From Roseibium aestuarii (lineage in GTDB: Bacteria > Pseudomonadota > Alphaproteobacteria > Rhizobiales > Stappiaceae): 64,000 nucleotides of DNA. Below, piece by piece: positions 26,030-34,020 of the stretch (its first letter is position 1; each line of letters begins with the position of its first letter). A program made the translations under genes and the position numbers. The notes beneath the pieces are model-generated. The model ran no database searches. It saw only the letters and a list, made by a program, of their open reading frames with translations, and was not told the origin of the DNA. The stretch lies in NCBI RefSeq assembly GCF_008477545.1, contig NZ_VORA01000009.1:16728-80727 (forward strand). Reading direction: 5' to 3'.

Positions 26030-26103
26030 GAAAGCCTCCTTTCTCGCCCGGTCGTTCCGGGTCAGTTGGAGCCGAGCACTCATGCGCTTGTGATGGTCAG
26101 CGG

Positions 26104-26472
26104 GACTGTCTCCTGGTCACTGCGCTGATCTGCAAAGGGTGACTGTTGCGCGAGACGCAGTGCAACGAAAAAGATCAAAGGAAATGTGACCGGATCCTGA
26201 GCCTGTGGACGAGCGATCGTCATGTGGGGCTGGGTGTGGGGCTGGAAAACAGCGACCCGAAAAAACCTATTGCAATCAAAGGCTTGAAAATAAGAATGGC
26301 GGAGGGGATGGGTCTGACGTCCAACCTTCTCCAGTATAAGTCATTGATTTTATTTGATGCGCACAGCTGCTACGCTGGAAGAGCGGGAGTCCGTCCGCAA
26401 AGGTTGGCTCTATCGTGATGTCGGCAACGATGAGCGGCAGTCGGCTGCCTTGATCTTGGAGAGCACCCCCGA
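26104..26472. other. junction region with repeat copy 2 and att-like sequence
   Basis: About 370 bases without a gene. It holds the second TGTGGGGCTG pair at 26223-26246 and, 50 bases later, AATGGCGGAGGGGATGGG at 26295-26312. The latter resembles the 3' end of a tRNA gene read on the opposite strand, the common target of P4-type integrases. The composition changes back to GC-rich across this stretch. Confidence 0.45.
26223..26246. repeat. tandem TGTGGGGCTG repeat, copy 2
   Basis: Two TGTGGGGCTG units at 26223 and 26235, matching the block at 21338-21361 with one mismatch in 24 bases and in the same orientation. No integrase gene follows it, so it may be the remnant left by a second or deleted integrase region. 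Confidence 0.65.
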
Positions 26473-26814
26473 TCATCCACCAGCCGCCCTCGGCGCCAAC
26501 AGGATGACGGCCGCACCGGCGAGGCAGATTGCGGCACCTGTCAGGTCCCAAGTGTCCGGGCGCTGCTTCTCGATGAGCCACAGCCAGAGGAGCGAGGCTG
26601 CGATATAGACCCCGCCATAAGCTGCGTAGGCCCGCCCCGCAAAATCGGAGGGGGCAAGGGTCAGGAGCCAAGCGAAGACGGCCAGGCTCAGGAGGCCGGG
26701 GACCAGCCAGAGCGCGCTCGCGCCTTGCCGCATCCATGCCCAGACCGCAAAGCAGCCCGCAATCTCGGCCAGAGCGGCACCGATGTAGATGGCGAGGGTG
26801 CCGGGTGCTTTCAC
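26473..26814 (-). CDS. YnfA/UPF0060-family membrane protein
   Basis: A 113-residue four-helix inner-membrane protein of the UPF0060 (YnfA) family, related in fold to small multidrug transporters. [19 protein letters not shown] and [20 protein letters not shown] are typical. The GTG start overlaps the MerR-type regulator stop as GTGA, so it is co-translated with the regulator. A longer start at 26856 would overlap the regulator further and is less likely. In this metal-resistance context it may export a cation or organometal; that is inference. Confidence 0.85.
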   Translation of the reverse strand: MKAPGTLAIYIGAALAEIAGCFAVWAWMRQGASALWLVPGLLSLAVFAWLLTLAPSDFAGRAYAAYGGVYIAASLLWLWLIEKQRPDTWDLTGAAICLAGAAVILLAPRAAGG

Positions 26815-27251
26815 GATGCCGCCTCGCTCTCCGGATGCTGGTGATCGGTTGCGCATAGCGAATGGTCGCCCAGAACTTCAATGACCCGGCAATCGGCAAT
26901 CCGACCGCCTGCACATTGCACGACCATGCGCTCAAGTTCGCCTTTCAGCGCAGTCAGGCGCGCAAGGCGGCTTTCAACCTCGGCCAGCTGCGCCCTGGCG
27001 ATGACATCGGCGGCTGCGCAGGATTGATCGGGTCTGTCAGAGAGACTCAGAAGGTCTCGGATAGCGTCCAGCGGAAAACCGAGCTCCCGCGCATGGCGGA
27101 TGAAGGCTAGCCGATCCAGTGCCGACTGCCCATAGAGCCGCTGGTTCCCGGCACTGCGATCTGGCTCCGGCAGGAGCCCGATCTGCTCGTAGTAGCGGAT
27201 CGTCGGAACCTTCACGCCGGCCGCTTCGCCCAATTTTCCGATGGTGAGCAT
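26811..27251 (-). CDS. MerR-family metal regulator, ZntR/CadR-like
   Basis: A 146-residue MerR-family activator. The winged helix-turn-helix is at the N-terminus ([20 protein letters not shown]), followed by the long coiled-coil helix. Metal ligands include a Cys at the divalent-metal position before the dimer helix (DQSCAAADV) and CAGGRIADC plus DHSLC in the C-terminal loop. The first Cys favours zinc, cadmium or lead over copper, where Ser is usual. It is divergent from the ZntA-type ATPase and separated by a MerR-type operator. It probably regulates both directions. Confidence 0.87.
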   Translation of the reverse strand: MLTIGKLGEAAGVKVPTIRYYEQIGLLPEPDRSAGNQRLYGQSALDRLAFIRHARELGFPLDAIRDLLSLSDRPDQSCAAADVIARAQLAEVESRLARLTALKGELERMVVQCAGGRIADCRVIEVLGDHSLCATDHQHPESEAAS

Positions 27252-27262
27252 CAGATTTCCTC

Positions 27263-27293
27263 TTGAAGCTATAGCTACTAGAGACCTTAGGTT
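27263..27293 (+). promoter_or_regulatory. MerR-type operator/promoter of the ZntA-type ATPase
   Basis: TTGAAG at 27263-27268 and TAGGTT at 27288-27293 are separated by 19 bases, the overlong spacer typical of MerR-activated promoters. An imperfect dyad CTATAG-CTA-CTAGAG (27269-27283) lies in the spacer. Confidence 0.75.
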
Positions 27294-27343
27294 CCCGACT
27301 CAGCAAATACAATGTTGCCCGCTGGGCGGGTTGGAAGGGCGTG

Positions 27344-29575
27344 ATGACGGCGAACGACAGTGCAACCTACGAATGGACGGTTTCCGGGATGGACTGTGCG
27401 TCGTGCGCCGGCAAGGTCCGGGGTGCGGTCGAACGCCTGCCTGGCGTGAGCGACGTCGATGTGGCGCTAATGACCGAGCGGCTTCGGCTGACTCTGGATG
27501 AAGGGCAGACCCCTCGCAACCAGATCGAAGCAATCGTCAAGCGGCTCGGCTACGGGATCGCGGCGAAAGGATCGAGCCCCGATCGGAAAGGCTTCGTGCT
27601 GCCGGACGATGAGCAAGCGTCCCGTGCGGACGGCTCGCGAGATGCCGCAGGACTCGAGCCCAACGCTGGATCGACAGGGCCCGAGAGCGGTCCCGGGCCC
27701 GGTTCGCGTTGGTATCAGACCGCGAAGGGCAGACTGGTGATCGGCACCGGTCTCCTCCTCGCGGCGGCATGGGCCGTGAAACTGCTCGCCTCCCAGGATG
27801 TGGCAACGTGGGCATTCATCCTCGCGACGCTCATTGGTGTCGCCCCTATCGCACGCCGCGCCGTCGCGTCCGCCAGAGCGGGGATGCCGTTCACGATCGA
27901 GATGCTGATGACAATCGCCGCCAGCGGCGCGCTCGTCATCGACGCCGCCGAGGAAGCGGCGCTCGTCGTCTTCCTCTTCGCCGTCGGGGAGGTTCTCGAA
28001 GGTGTTGCGGCGAACAAGGCCCGCGACGGGATCCGGGCGCTCGCTCGTCTGGTACCGAAGACCGCGATCCTGGAGATCGGCGGCCGGACTCGGGTGATAC
28101 CAGCCGACCAGCTGCAGGTGGACCAGATCGTTCTGGTGCGCCCGGGAGACCGGGTCCCGGCAGATGGCGAAGTTATCGAGGGCACCTCGGGCGTCGATGA
28201 GAGCGCCGTCACGGGCGAGAGTGTGCCGAAGCTGAAGGAACCCGGTGCCTCCGTCTTTGCCGGCTCCATCAATTCCGAGGCGGCGCTGCGTGTTCGGGTC
28301 ACCAAGTCGGCCGAGGACAACACCATTGCCCGTATCATCCGGCTGGTCGAGGAAGCGGAAAGCGCCCGGGCCCCGACCGAGCGCTTCATCGACCGTTTCA
28401 GCCGCATCTACATGCCGGCCGTCGTCGGAGTTGCGGTGCTGGTGGCCATCGTCCCGCCCCTCGCGTTCGGGCAAGGCTGGGATACGTGGATCTACCGGGC
28501 GCTCGCGCTTCTCCTGATCGGATGCCCCTGCGCGCTGGTGATCTCGGTACCGGCTTCCATCGCCTCTGCGCTTTCTTCAGGCGCGCGTCGCGGGCTGCTG
28601 ATGAAAGGAGGCGCCGTGATCGAGGCCGCGGCGGCCACCACGCATGTCGCATTCGACAAGACCGGAACCCTGACCCACGGACGGCCGCGCGTCACGGACG
28701 TGGTGCCGATCTCGGGATCGGAGACAGAGGTGCTGGCGCTGGCTGCCGCCGTCGAAGCGGGGTCGAGCCATCCTCTGGCGGAGGCGATCCTGTCCCGCGC
28801 GGAAGCTGCGGGAGCGCCGTTCCTGGCCGCGACCGCCGCCAAAGCGCTTCCGGGCAAAGGGGCCGAAGCAGTCGTTGAGGGTGAAACCGCCTGGGTGGGC
28901 TCTCCACGGTTCGCCGGGGAGCGCGGTGTGTTGGACGACCACGCGCTCCGGGCGGTGGTCGGCATGGAAGATGAAGGCAAGACAGTCGTCGCGGTCTTCC
29001 GCCGGAGCCAGTTGGTCGGACTCGTAGCGCTCCGGGACGAACCCCGAGAGGATGCCGCCCGCGCGGTGCAGCAACTCAAGGCGCTTGGCATCGCGTCTGT
29101 GATGCTGACCGGCGACAACCGGCGCACGGCAGCAGCCATTTCCGCTGGGCTGGGCATTGACCATCGCGCCGAATTGATGCCCGAAGGCAAGGTCGCCGCG
29201 ATCCGTGAGATGACCGCCAGAGACCGCGTGATGATGGTGGGCGACGGCATCAACGATGCCCCTGCGCTCGCCACCGCCCACATCGGAGTTGCCATGGGCT
29301 CCGGAACGGACGTCGCGCTTGAAACCGCCGACGCCGCGATCCTGCGCAATCGCGTGACTGATGTGGCCGGCAAGATTCGCCTTGCTCGCGCAGCCATGGC
29401 GAACATCAGGCAAAATGTGGCGATCGCGCTCGGCCTTAAGGCGGTGTTTCTGGTGACGACGATCCTCGGCATTACCGGGCTGTGGATCGCGATCCTTGCA
29501 GATACCGGCGCGACGGTGCTCGTCACACTGAACGCGCTGCGGCTTCTTGCGTTTGATCCGGAACGTGAGGCCTGA
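27344..29575 (+). CDS. ZntA/CadA-type heavy-metal P-type ATPase
   Basis: A P1B-type ATPase of about 743 residues exporting divalent soft metals across the inner membrane. One N-terminal HMA domain has GMDCASC (Cys18, Cys21). The transport motif is GCPCALVIS near residue 393, the pattern of Zn/Cd/Pb pumps, unlike [10 protein letters not shown] of copper pumps. The phosphorylated Asp is in FDKTGTLTHG near 438, and the hinge has GDGINDAPALATA. The linker after the HMA domain is long and Ser/Gly-rich. GTG 27341 directly precedes the chosen ATG. It is controlled by the divergent MerR-type gene. Confidence 0.93.
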   Translation: MTANDSATYEWTVSGMDCASCAGKVRGAVERLPGVSDVDVALMTERLRLTLDEGQTPRNQIEAIVKRLGYGIAAKGSSPDRKGFVLPDDEQASRADGSRDAAGLEPNAGSTGPESGPGPGSRWYQTAKGRLVIGTGLLLAAAWAVKLLASQDVATWAFILATLIGVAPIARRAVASARAGMPFTIEMLMTIAASGALVIDAAEEAALVVFLFAVGEVLEGVAANKARDGIRALARLVPKTAILEIGGRTRVIPADQLQVDQIVLVRPGDRVPADGEVIEGTSGVDESAVTGESVPKLKEPGASVFAGSINSEAALRVRVTKSAEDNTIARIIRLVEEAESARAPTERFIDRFSRIYMPAVVGVAVLVAIVPPLAFGQGWDTWIYRALALLLIGCPCALVISVPASIASALSSGARRGLLMKGGAVIEAAAATTHVAFDKTGTLTHGRPRVTDVVPISGSETEVLALAAAVEAGSSHPLAEAILSRAEAAGAPFLAATAAKALPGKGAEAVVEGETAWVGSPRFAGERGVLDDHALRAVVGMEDEGKTVVAVFRRSQLVGLVALRDEPREDAARAVQQLKALGIASVMLTGDNRRTAAAISAGLGIDHRAELMPEGKVAAIREMTARDRVMMVGDGINDAPALATAHIGVAMGSGTDVALETADAAILRNRVTDVAGKIRLARAAMANIRQNVAIALGLKAVFLVTTILGITGLWIAILADTGATVLVTLNALRLLAFDPEREA

Positions 29576-29673
29576 GATCAGATCATCGGCAGGGCGATGG
29601 TTCCGCTGCCATGCCGCAGGGCCGAGCGCTGAGAACATAAACCTCGGGGTACTGTTCCGCCGCGAGTGCTCAA

Positions 29674-30071
29674 CATGCTGCAACTGGAATCGGGCTTCTG
29701 CTCGGTTTCGCGCTGGTGGCCGCCATCTGGTCGCGCACCACTACGGGGCTATTGGCCGTCCGGGGCGTGAAGCCGAACTCGAAAGAGAGACCGCAGGCGG
29801 CGATCATGGTGGCGTTCGTCGGGCTGCTCGCGCTCCACACGATTGAAATCCTGGCTTTCGCCGCAGTCTACAGGCGCTGCAGGGCTGGGGCGTGGGAGGC
29901 TTCGACGGCAGCTACGACCCATGCTGGAGCGGCCTGATCTACTTCTCCGGCGTCAACTTCGCCACGCTCGGGTACACGCAGATCGAGGCAACCGGGCCGA
30001 TACGGATGGTCAACATGATGCAGTCGCTCGGCGGCTTCATGGTGCTGACCTGGTCGGCGACGTTCCTCTAA
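29674..30071 (+). pseudogene. frameshifted two-helix potassium channel family gene
   Basis: The pieces of a small ion-channel gene lie in different frames. One frame gives a first helix (GIGLLLGFALVAAIWSR) and a second (AAIMVAFVGLLALHTIEILA). After a shift near 29870 another frame gives DPCWSGLIYFSGVNFATLGY, where TLGY corresponds to the selectivity filter, followed by the final helix to TAA at 30069. A further one-base loss near 29687 separates the ATG from the first helix. With two breaks it should be non-functional, unless these are sequence errors. Confidence 0.65.
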
Positions 30072-30124
30072 CTCGGTCTGCGAACTGGCCTGGCGCGAGT
30101 AGCAGCCGACGACCATGGGGAATG

Positions 30125-30586
30125 TCAGTTTGCCTCCGACACCCTCTCTTGGTATCGGCGCTCGCGCTCTGGCCATGTGCTCTTGATGTAGTCGAGAACG
30201 GCGCGGATGTCCGCGTCGCTCAGCACGTCTGCGAAGCCGGGCATGTCGCTCTCGTATCCGCCGCCGACCACGGCGGCGGTGCCTTCCCTAACGATGCGGA
30301 ACAGGACATCGTCAGGATGGTGCCAGGTGTGGCCGCTGGCGTCGTGGGGTGGCGCCGGCAACCGGCCGGACGGAAGCGGCGAGCGCCAGCCCGGCTGGCC
30401 CTCCAGTTCCGCGCCGTGGCAGGCGGCGCACTGATCCGCATAGATCTGGCGTCCTTGCGCGATGATGTCCGCCGACGCCACGGCGGTGGATGCGGTACCG
30501 GCATAACGCCAGCCAGCAAAGACCGCGAGGATCACACCTCCGACGACCAGACCGATCACGACAGTATTTCGGAGAGCTTTTTTCAA
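30125..30586 (-). CDS. membrane-anchored cytochrome c
   Basis: A 153-residue mono-heme cytochrome c with an N-terminal membrane anchor (TVVIGLVVGGVILAVFAGW), heme site CAACH near residue 53 and axial Met in YESDMPGF. It is periplasmic and carries electrons, plausibly to or from the multicopper oxidase or the respiratory chain. It lies between the broken channel gene and the copper-resistance genes and is transcribed away from them. Confidence 0.88.
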   Translation of the reverse strand: MKKALRNTVVIGLVVGGVILAVFAGWRYAGTASTAVASADIIAQGRQIYADQCAACHGAELEGQPGWRSPLPSGRLPAPPHDASGHTWHHPDDVLFRIVREGTAAVVGGGYESDMPGFADVLSDADIRAVLDYIKSTWPERERRYQERVSEAN

Positions 30587-30667
30587 GACGTCTATCGCCG
30601 ATCACTGCGGAATAACATTCGCGTTTGGTCGAGACCACGTTGTGCCAGCGGCGAGGCGCCTGCGACA

Positions 30668-31066
30668 ATGGACATTCTCGTGAGCAATGCCTATCTTTGC
30701 AGCATGCTCGAACGTGTCGTCACCATGCTTGCCATACTCGCGATCACCGTGGTGACGACGGTGACCTCCGCGCATGCGACACGCATGAGCATGAATTCCG
30801 GTGTGGATCACGCGATGCATGTCGCCGACATGATGCACTCTCCGGTCATTTCGGGCTTCGACTGTGACGCTGGAGAGCACTGTGGATCGGCCGATGCCGA
30901 GATGTGCGAGTTCGTATGCGCAGGCCTCTCTGCCTTCCTGACGTCGGCAGGCGAGGAAGCCGGGCACGCCTACGGCGCCGCCAGTCATGACGTCCCGTCC
31001 GCGGCAATCCACGTCAGCCGTGCGCCGGGACTGAACGAACGACCTCCCAAGCTCCGTCTCCTCTGA
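30668..31066 (+). CDS. small exported Cys/His/Met-rich protein, DUF2946-like
   Basis: A 132-residue protein with an N-terminal hydrophobic segment (MLAILAITVVTTVTSAHATR) and potential copper ligands: a Met/His-rich patch (HAMHVADMMHS) and Cys residues in DCDAGEHCGS and MCEFVCAG. Proteins like this often precede multicopper oxidase genes in copper loci and may bind periplasmic copper. A start at ATG 30701 is possible. It lies about 70 bases before the oxidase gene, probably in the same transcript. The family assignment is tentative. Confidence 0.6.
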   Translation: MDILVSNAYLCSMLERVVTMLAILAITVVTTVTSAHATRMSMNSGVDHAMHVADMMHSPVISGFDCDAGEHCGSADAEMCEFVCAGLSAFLTSAGEEAGHAYGAASHDVPSAAIHVSRAPGLNERPPKLRLL

Positions 31067-31138
31067 GCGCGCCCGGGCAGACGCCCGAGGCGCCCCATCG
31101 GTATTGATGAACGGGACGGAAGTCCCGAGGAGACGACC

Positions 31139-32692
31139 ATGAACATGCTTTCTCGACGCGGCTTTCTTGCCGCAAGTGCGGCCGCCATTGGCGCTGCACA
31201 CTTGCCCCGCATCGCCTTCGCGCAAGGGGTGGCGCCGATCAGCCTCTCCGCTGCGACGCGCACGCTCGACATCGACGGTCGCGCTGCCACGGTCTTCGGG
31301 CTTGCCGGCCCCGGCGGTCAGGGACTGATCCTCGACCCCGGCCAGAGGTTCCGGGTCGATCTGACCAACGACCTGGACGTCGGTACCATCATCCACTGGC
31401 ACGGACAGATCCCGCCCAACGCGCAGGACGGTGTGCCGGACATGCCGATGCCCCTCCTCGCACCGGGTGAAACCCGATCCTACGACTTCGAGGCACGGCC
31501 CGGCACGCACTGGATGCACAGCCATGTGCCCACCCAGGAGATGCAGCTGCTCGCCGCGCCGCTGATCGTGCGCTCGGCCGAGGACGTTGCTGCCGACCGG
31601 CAAGACGTCGTGATGTTCCTTCATGACTTCTCCTTCAAGGCCCCCGAGGAGGTTCTGGCCGAGATCGGCGCAGGTCATGGCGGCGGGCACGGCGCGGGCC
31701 ATGGTGCCGGTGCATTGCCCGATCAGGGCGCTCCCATGGGAGGCATGGGGGCGATGCAGGGCATGGATCACGGGGCCATGGGCCATGGCGCCACGGGCGG
31801 CATGCCGATGGGCAACATGCCCCGAATGGGCGGGATGATGGGTATGGGCGGCCAGATGGGCGGCATGGCCATGGACCTGAACGACTATGACTGGGACGCC
31901 TATCTCGCCAATGACCGGACCCTGTCGGACCCGGAGGTGGTCCAGGTCGAGCGCGGTGGCCGTATCCGGCTTCGGGTCATCAACGCCGCTGCGGCGACGG
32001 TATTCTGGATCGAGACCGGCGGTGCCGAGGCGCGGCTGGTCGCGGTAGATGGGCACGCGGTCGAACCTCTCGCCGGCACGCGGTTCGGTCTGGCAATGGG
32101 CCAGCGTCTGGACATCGAGATCGACCTGCCGCACGAAGGCGGCGCCTGGCCGATCCTCGCCCTGCGCGAAGGCGCGCGCGAGCGCACCGGCCTGATCCTC
32201 GCCACGCAGGGTGCCGAAGTGCGGCGTCTCGATGCAATGGCGGATGCCGAAGCGCCCGCGTTCGACACCGATCTGGCGCAGGAGGCGCGCCTCATCGCGC
32301 TGGACGCTCTGCCGGATCGACCCGTGGACCGCAGCCAGATGCTGATGCTGGGCGGTTCGATGCAGCCGTACGTCTGGACGATAAACGGGGCAGTCTGGGG
32401 CCAGCACCAGCCGATCACCGCACGCAGCGGTGAGCGGGTCGTGCTGTCGTTCCACAACATGTCGATGATGGCGCACCCGATGCATCTGCACGGCCATGTG
32501 TTCCAGGTCGTCGGGCTGAACGGGTGTCGGGTCGCCGGTGCACTACGCGACACGGTTCACGTGCCACCGATGTCGATGGTCGATGTCGCCCTCGATGTCG
32601 GTGAGGCCGCCCGATGGATGCTGCATTGCCACCACATGCCGCACCTTACGACGGGGATGATGACCGAATTCGCGGTCACGGCGTCCGTCTGA
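31139..32692 (+). CDS. CopA/PcoA-type multicopper oxidase
   Basis: A 517-residue periplasmic multicopper oxidase that oxidises Cu(I) or phenolic/catechol substrates with reduction of oxygen. A Tat signal (SRRGFLAASAAA) is followed by trinuclear/T1 copper motifs: IIHWHGQIP (His86, His88), HWMHSHVP, HPMHLHGHVFQ and the C-terminal HCHHMPHLTTGMM with the T1 Cys. A long Met/His/Gly-rich insert at about residues 180-245 (GHGGGHGAGHGAG, MPMGNMPRMGGMMGMGGQMG) is typical of copper-resistance oxidases and binds extra Cu(I). It is central to the copper locus. Confidence 0.92.
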   Translation: MNMLSRRGFLAASAAAIGAAHLPRIAFAQGVAPISLSAATRTLDIDGRAATVFGLAGPGGQGLILDPGQRFRVDLTNDLDVGTIIHWHGQIPPNAQDGVPDMPMPLLAPGETRSYDFEARPGTHWMHSHVPTQEMQLLAAPLIVRSAEDVAADRQDVVMFLHDFSFKAPEEVLAEIGAGHGGGHGAGHGAGALPDQGAPMGGMGAMQGMDHGAMGHGATGGMPMGNMPRMGGMMGMGGQMGGMAMDLNDYDWDAYLANDRTLSDPEVVQVERGGRIRLRVINAAAATVFWIETGGAEARLVAVDGHAVEPLAGTRFGLAMGQRLDIEIDLPHEGGAWPILALREGARERTGLILATQGAEVRRLDAMADAEAPAFDTDLAQEARLIALDALPDRPVDRSQMLMLGGSMQPYVWTINGAVWGQHQPITARSGERVVLSFHNMSMMAHPMHLHGHVFQVVGLNGCRVAGALRDTVHVPPMSMVDVALDVGEAARWMLHCHHMPHLTTGMMTEFAVTASV

Positions 32693-32812
32693 TCCCAGCG
32701 GGTCGTCCGGACATGGCGCCCCGCCCGGCACCGATCCTGGTCTGTCCTGCCCCATGTTGTCGTGAGGGCCGGCCAAAAGACGCACCCTGCGGGTAAAAAT
32801 CAGGAGGATGAG

Positions 32813-32941
32813 ATGATGAACTGGAACGACATGGGCCCCGGAATGGGTTTCGGAATGGGGTTTGGCTGGCTCTTCGGCCTGCTGATCCTCGTGCTGCTGG
32901 TTTTGGCCATAGCAGCGCTGATCAAGTATCTTCGGAAATAG
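32813..32941 (+). CDS. 42-residue single-helix membrane protein
   Basis: A small protein with a Met/Gly/Phe-rich N-terminus (MGPGMGFGMGFGWLFGL) and one membrane helix (LLILVLLVLAIAALIKYL). AGGAGG at 32802-32807 gives a strong start; ATG 32813 and 32816 are both possible. The Met-rich head could bind Cu(I), as in other small proteins of copper islands. It lies between the oxidase and DUF302 genes in the same direction. Confidence 0.7.
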   Translation: MMNWNDMGPGMGFGMGFGWLFGLLILVLLVLAIAALIKYLRK

Positions 32942-32957
32942 AAAAAAGGAGTTGGCA

Positions 32958-33344
32958 ATGACCTACACGATCAATCGAATGTTCCCCGACGCCGGTATCG
33001 ACGACGTCGACGCTCGCGCGCGGAAGGCCCTCACCGACCACGGCTTCGGCATCCTGACCGAGATCGACGTCAAGGCGACGATGAAGAAGAAGCTAGATGT
33101 CGAGATGCCCGCCTACCGCATCCTCGGCGCCTGCAACCCCAAGATGGCGCATCAGGCCATCGGGATCGAACCGCGCGTCGGTGCGATGCTGCCATGCAAC
33201 GTCATCCTGCGCGAGGTCGACGGTGGCGTGGAAGTCAGCGCCATCGATCCTGTGGCGTCGATGCAGGCGATTGAGAACGCCGAACTGACGGCCGTGGCGG
33301 GCGAGGTGCGCGACCTCCTGGCGAAGGCCGTCGCGGCGGTCTGA
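32958..33344 (+). CDS. DUF302 protein
   Basis: A 128-residue DUF302 protein: TINRMFPDAGIDDVDARARK at the start, the segment YRILGACNPKMAHQAIGIEP with the conserved Cys, and VGAMLPCNVILRE. DUF302 proteins are small cytosolic or periplasmic proteins frequent in metal and oxidative-stress loci; the biochemical role is not established. ATG 32958 follows AAAGGAG; TTG 32952 is an alternative. The VTT-domain gene starts one base after its stop. Confidence 0.9.
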   Translation: MTYTINRMFPDAGIDDVDARARKALTDHGFGILTEIDVKATMKKKLDVEMPAYRILGACNPKMAHQAIGIEPRVGAMLPCNVILREVDGGVEVSAIDPVASMQAIENAELTAVAGEVRDLLAKAVAAV

Positions 33345-33345
33345 G

Positions 33346-34020
33346 ATGAGCCTGCGCGTCACCATTCTCGCGGGCCTTGCGATCCTCGGCATCGGACTGC
33401 TCGCTGTCTGGCAGTTCGCGCCTTCGGTGTTCGCCGAGGCGCGCAGCCTCCTGGAGCCCGAGCGTCTGGAAACGCTGGTGGCGCGTGCGGGTCTCTGGGG
33501 GCCGGTCCTGATCGTCACGCTTATGACCATCGCGGTCGTGGCCAGCCCAATCCCGAGTGCACCCATCGCACTGGCGGCCGGAGCGGCCTACGGACATCTC
33601 TGGGGGACCGTGCAGGTCGTCATCGGCGCCGAGCTCGGGGCGCTGATCGCCTTCGGTCTCGCAGGGGTTCTGGGGCATGACGTCCTGCGGCGGGTGTTCG
33701 GGGACCGCGTCGATGCCGGGCTGCTCGGCTCGCAGAACGCGTTGACGGCGACGGTTCTTGCCAGCCGCCTGATGCCCTTCGTGTCCTTCGACATGATCAG
33801 CTACGCGGCCGGACTGAGCCGATTGCACGCCTGGCGTTTCGCCTTGGCAACACTGGCGGGGATCATTCCGGCAAGCTTCCTGCTGGCCCATTTCGGCGGC
33901 GAGGCGGTGAGCGGAGATCTGGGCCGGGCGACATGGGCAGTACTTGGCCTCGGCCTCTTGACGGGCCTGCCACTGCTTTGGGTAGCCATGCGGCAAAAGC
34001 CTGAAAAGGGAAATCCATGA
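33346..34020 (+). CDS. TVP38/TMEM64 (VTT) family membrane protein
   Basis: A 224-residue inner-membrane protein of the VTT/DedA-like superfamily. SPIPSAPIALAAGAAYGHLWG and the later FVSFDMISYAAGLSRLHAWR match the two re-entrant motifs of the family. Several members accompany mercury or other metal resistance genes. Proposed roles are lipid scrambling or solute export. Its stop overlaps the permease ATG as ATGA. Confidence 0.88.
   Translation: MSLRVTILAGLAILGIGLLAVWQFAPSVFAEARSLLEPERLETLVARAGLWGPVLIVTLMTIAVVASPIPSAPIALAAGAAYGHLWGTVQVVIGAELGALIAFGLAGVLGHDVLRRVFGDRVDAGLLGSQNALTATVLASRLMPFVSFDMISYAAGLSRLHAWRFALATLAGIIPASFLLAHFGGEAVSGDLGRATWAVLGLGLLTGLPLLWVAMRQKPEKGNP

Larger units (their letters stand above)
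22206..26100. other. AT-rich horizontally acquired region
   Basis: Base composition drops sharply here compared with both sides, most strongly at 22.8-24.0 and 25.4-25.8 kb. The codon usage of the enclosed reading frames is also unlike the neighbours. The region lies between the integrase remnant and the second TGTGGGGCTG repeat. It contains two diverged copies of a two-part module. Stretches at 22206-22990 and 23231-23538 contain no gene I can support strongly. Confidence 0.8.

Noticed and set aside
30602..32497. Very long minus-strand frame opposite the multicopper oxidase
   Set aside because: The His/Arg-rich translation mirrors the Met/His-rich codons of the oxidase and no motif is present.
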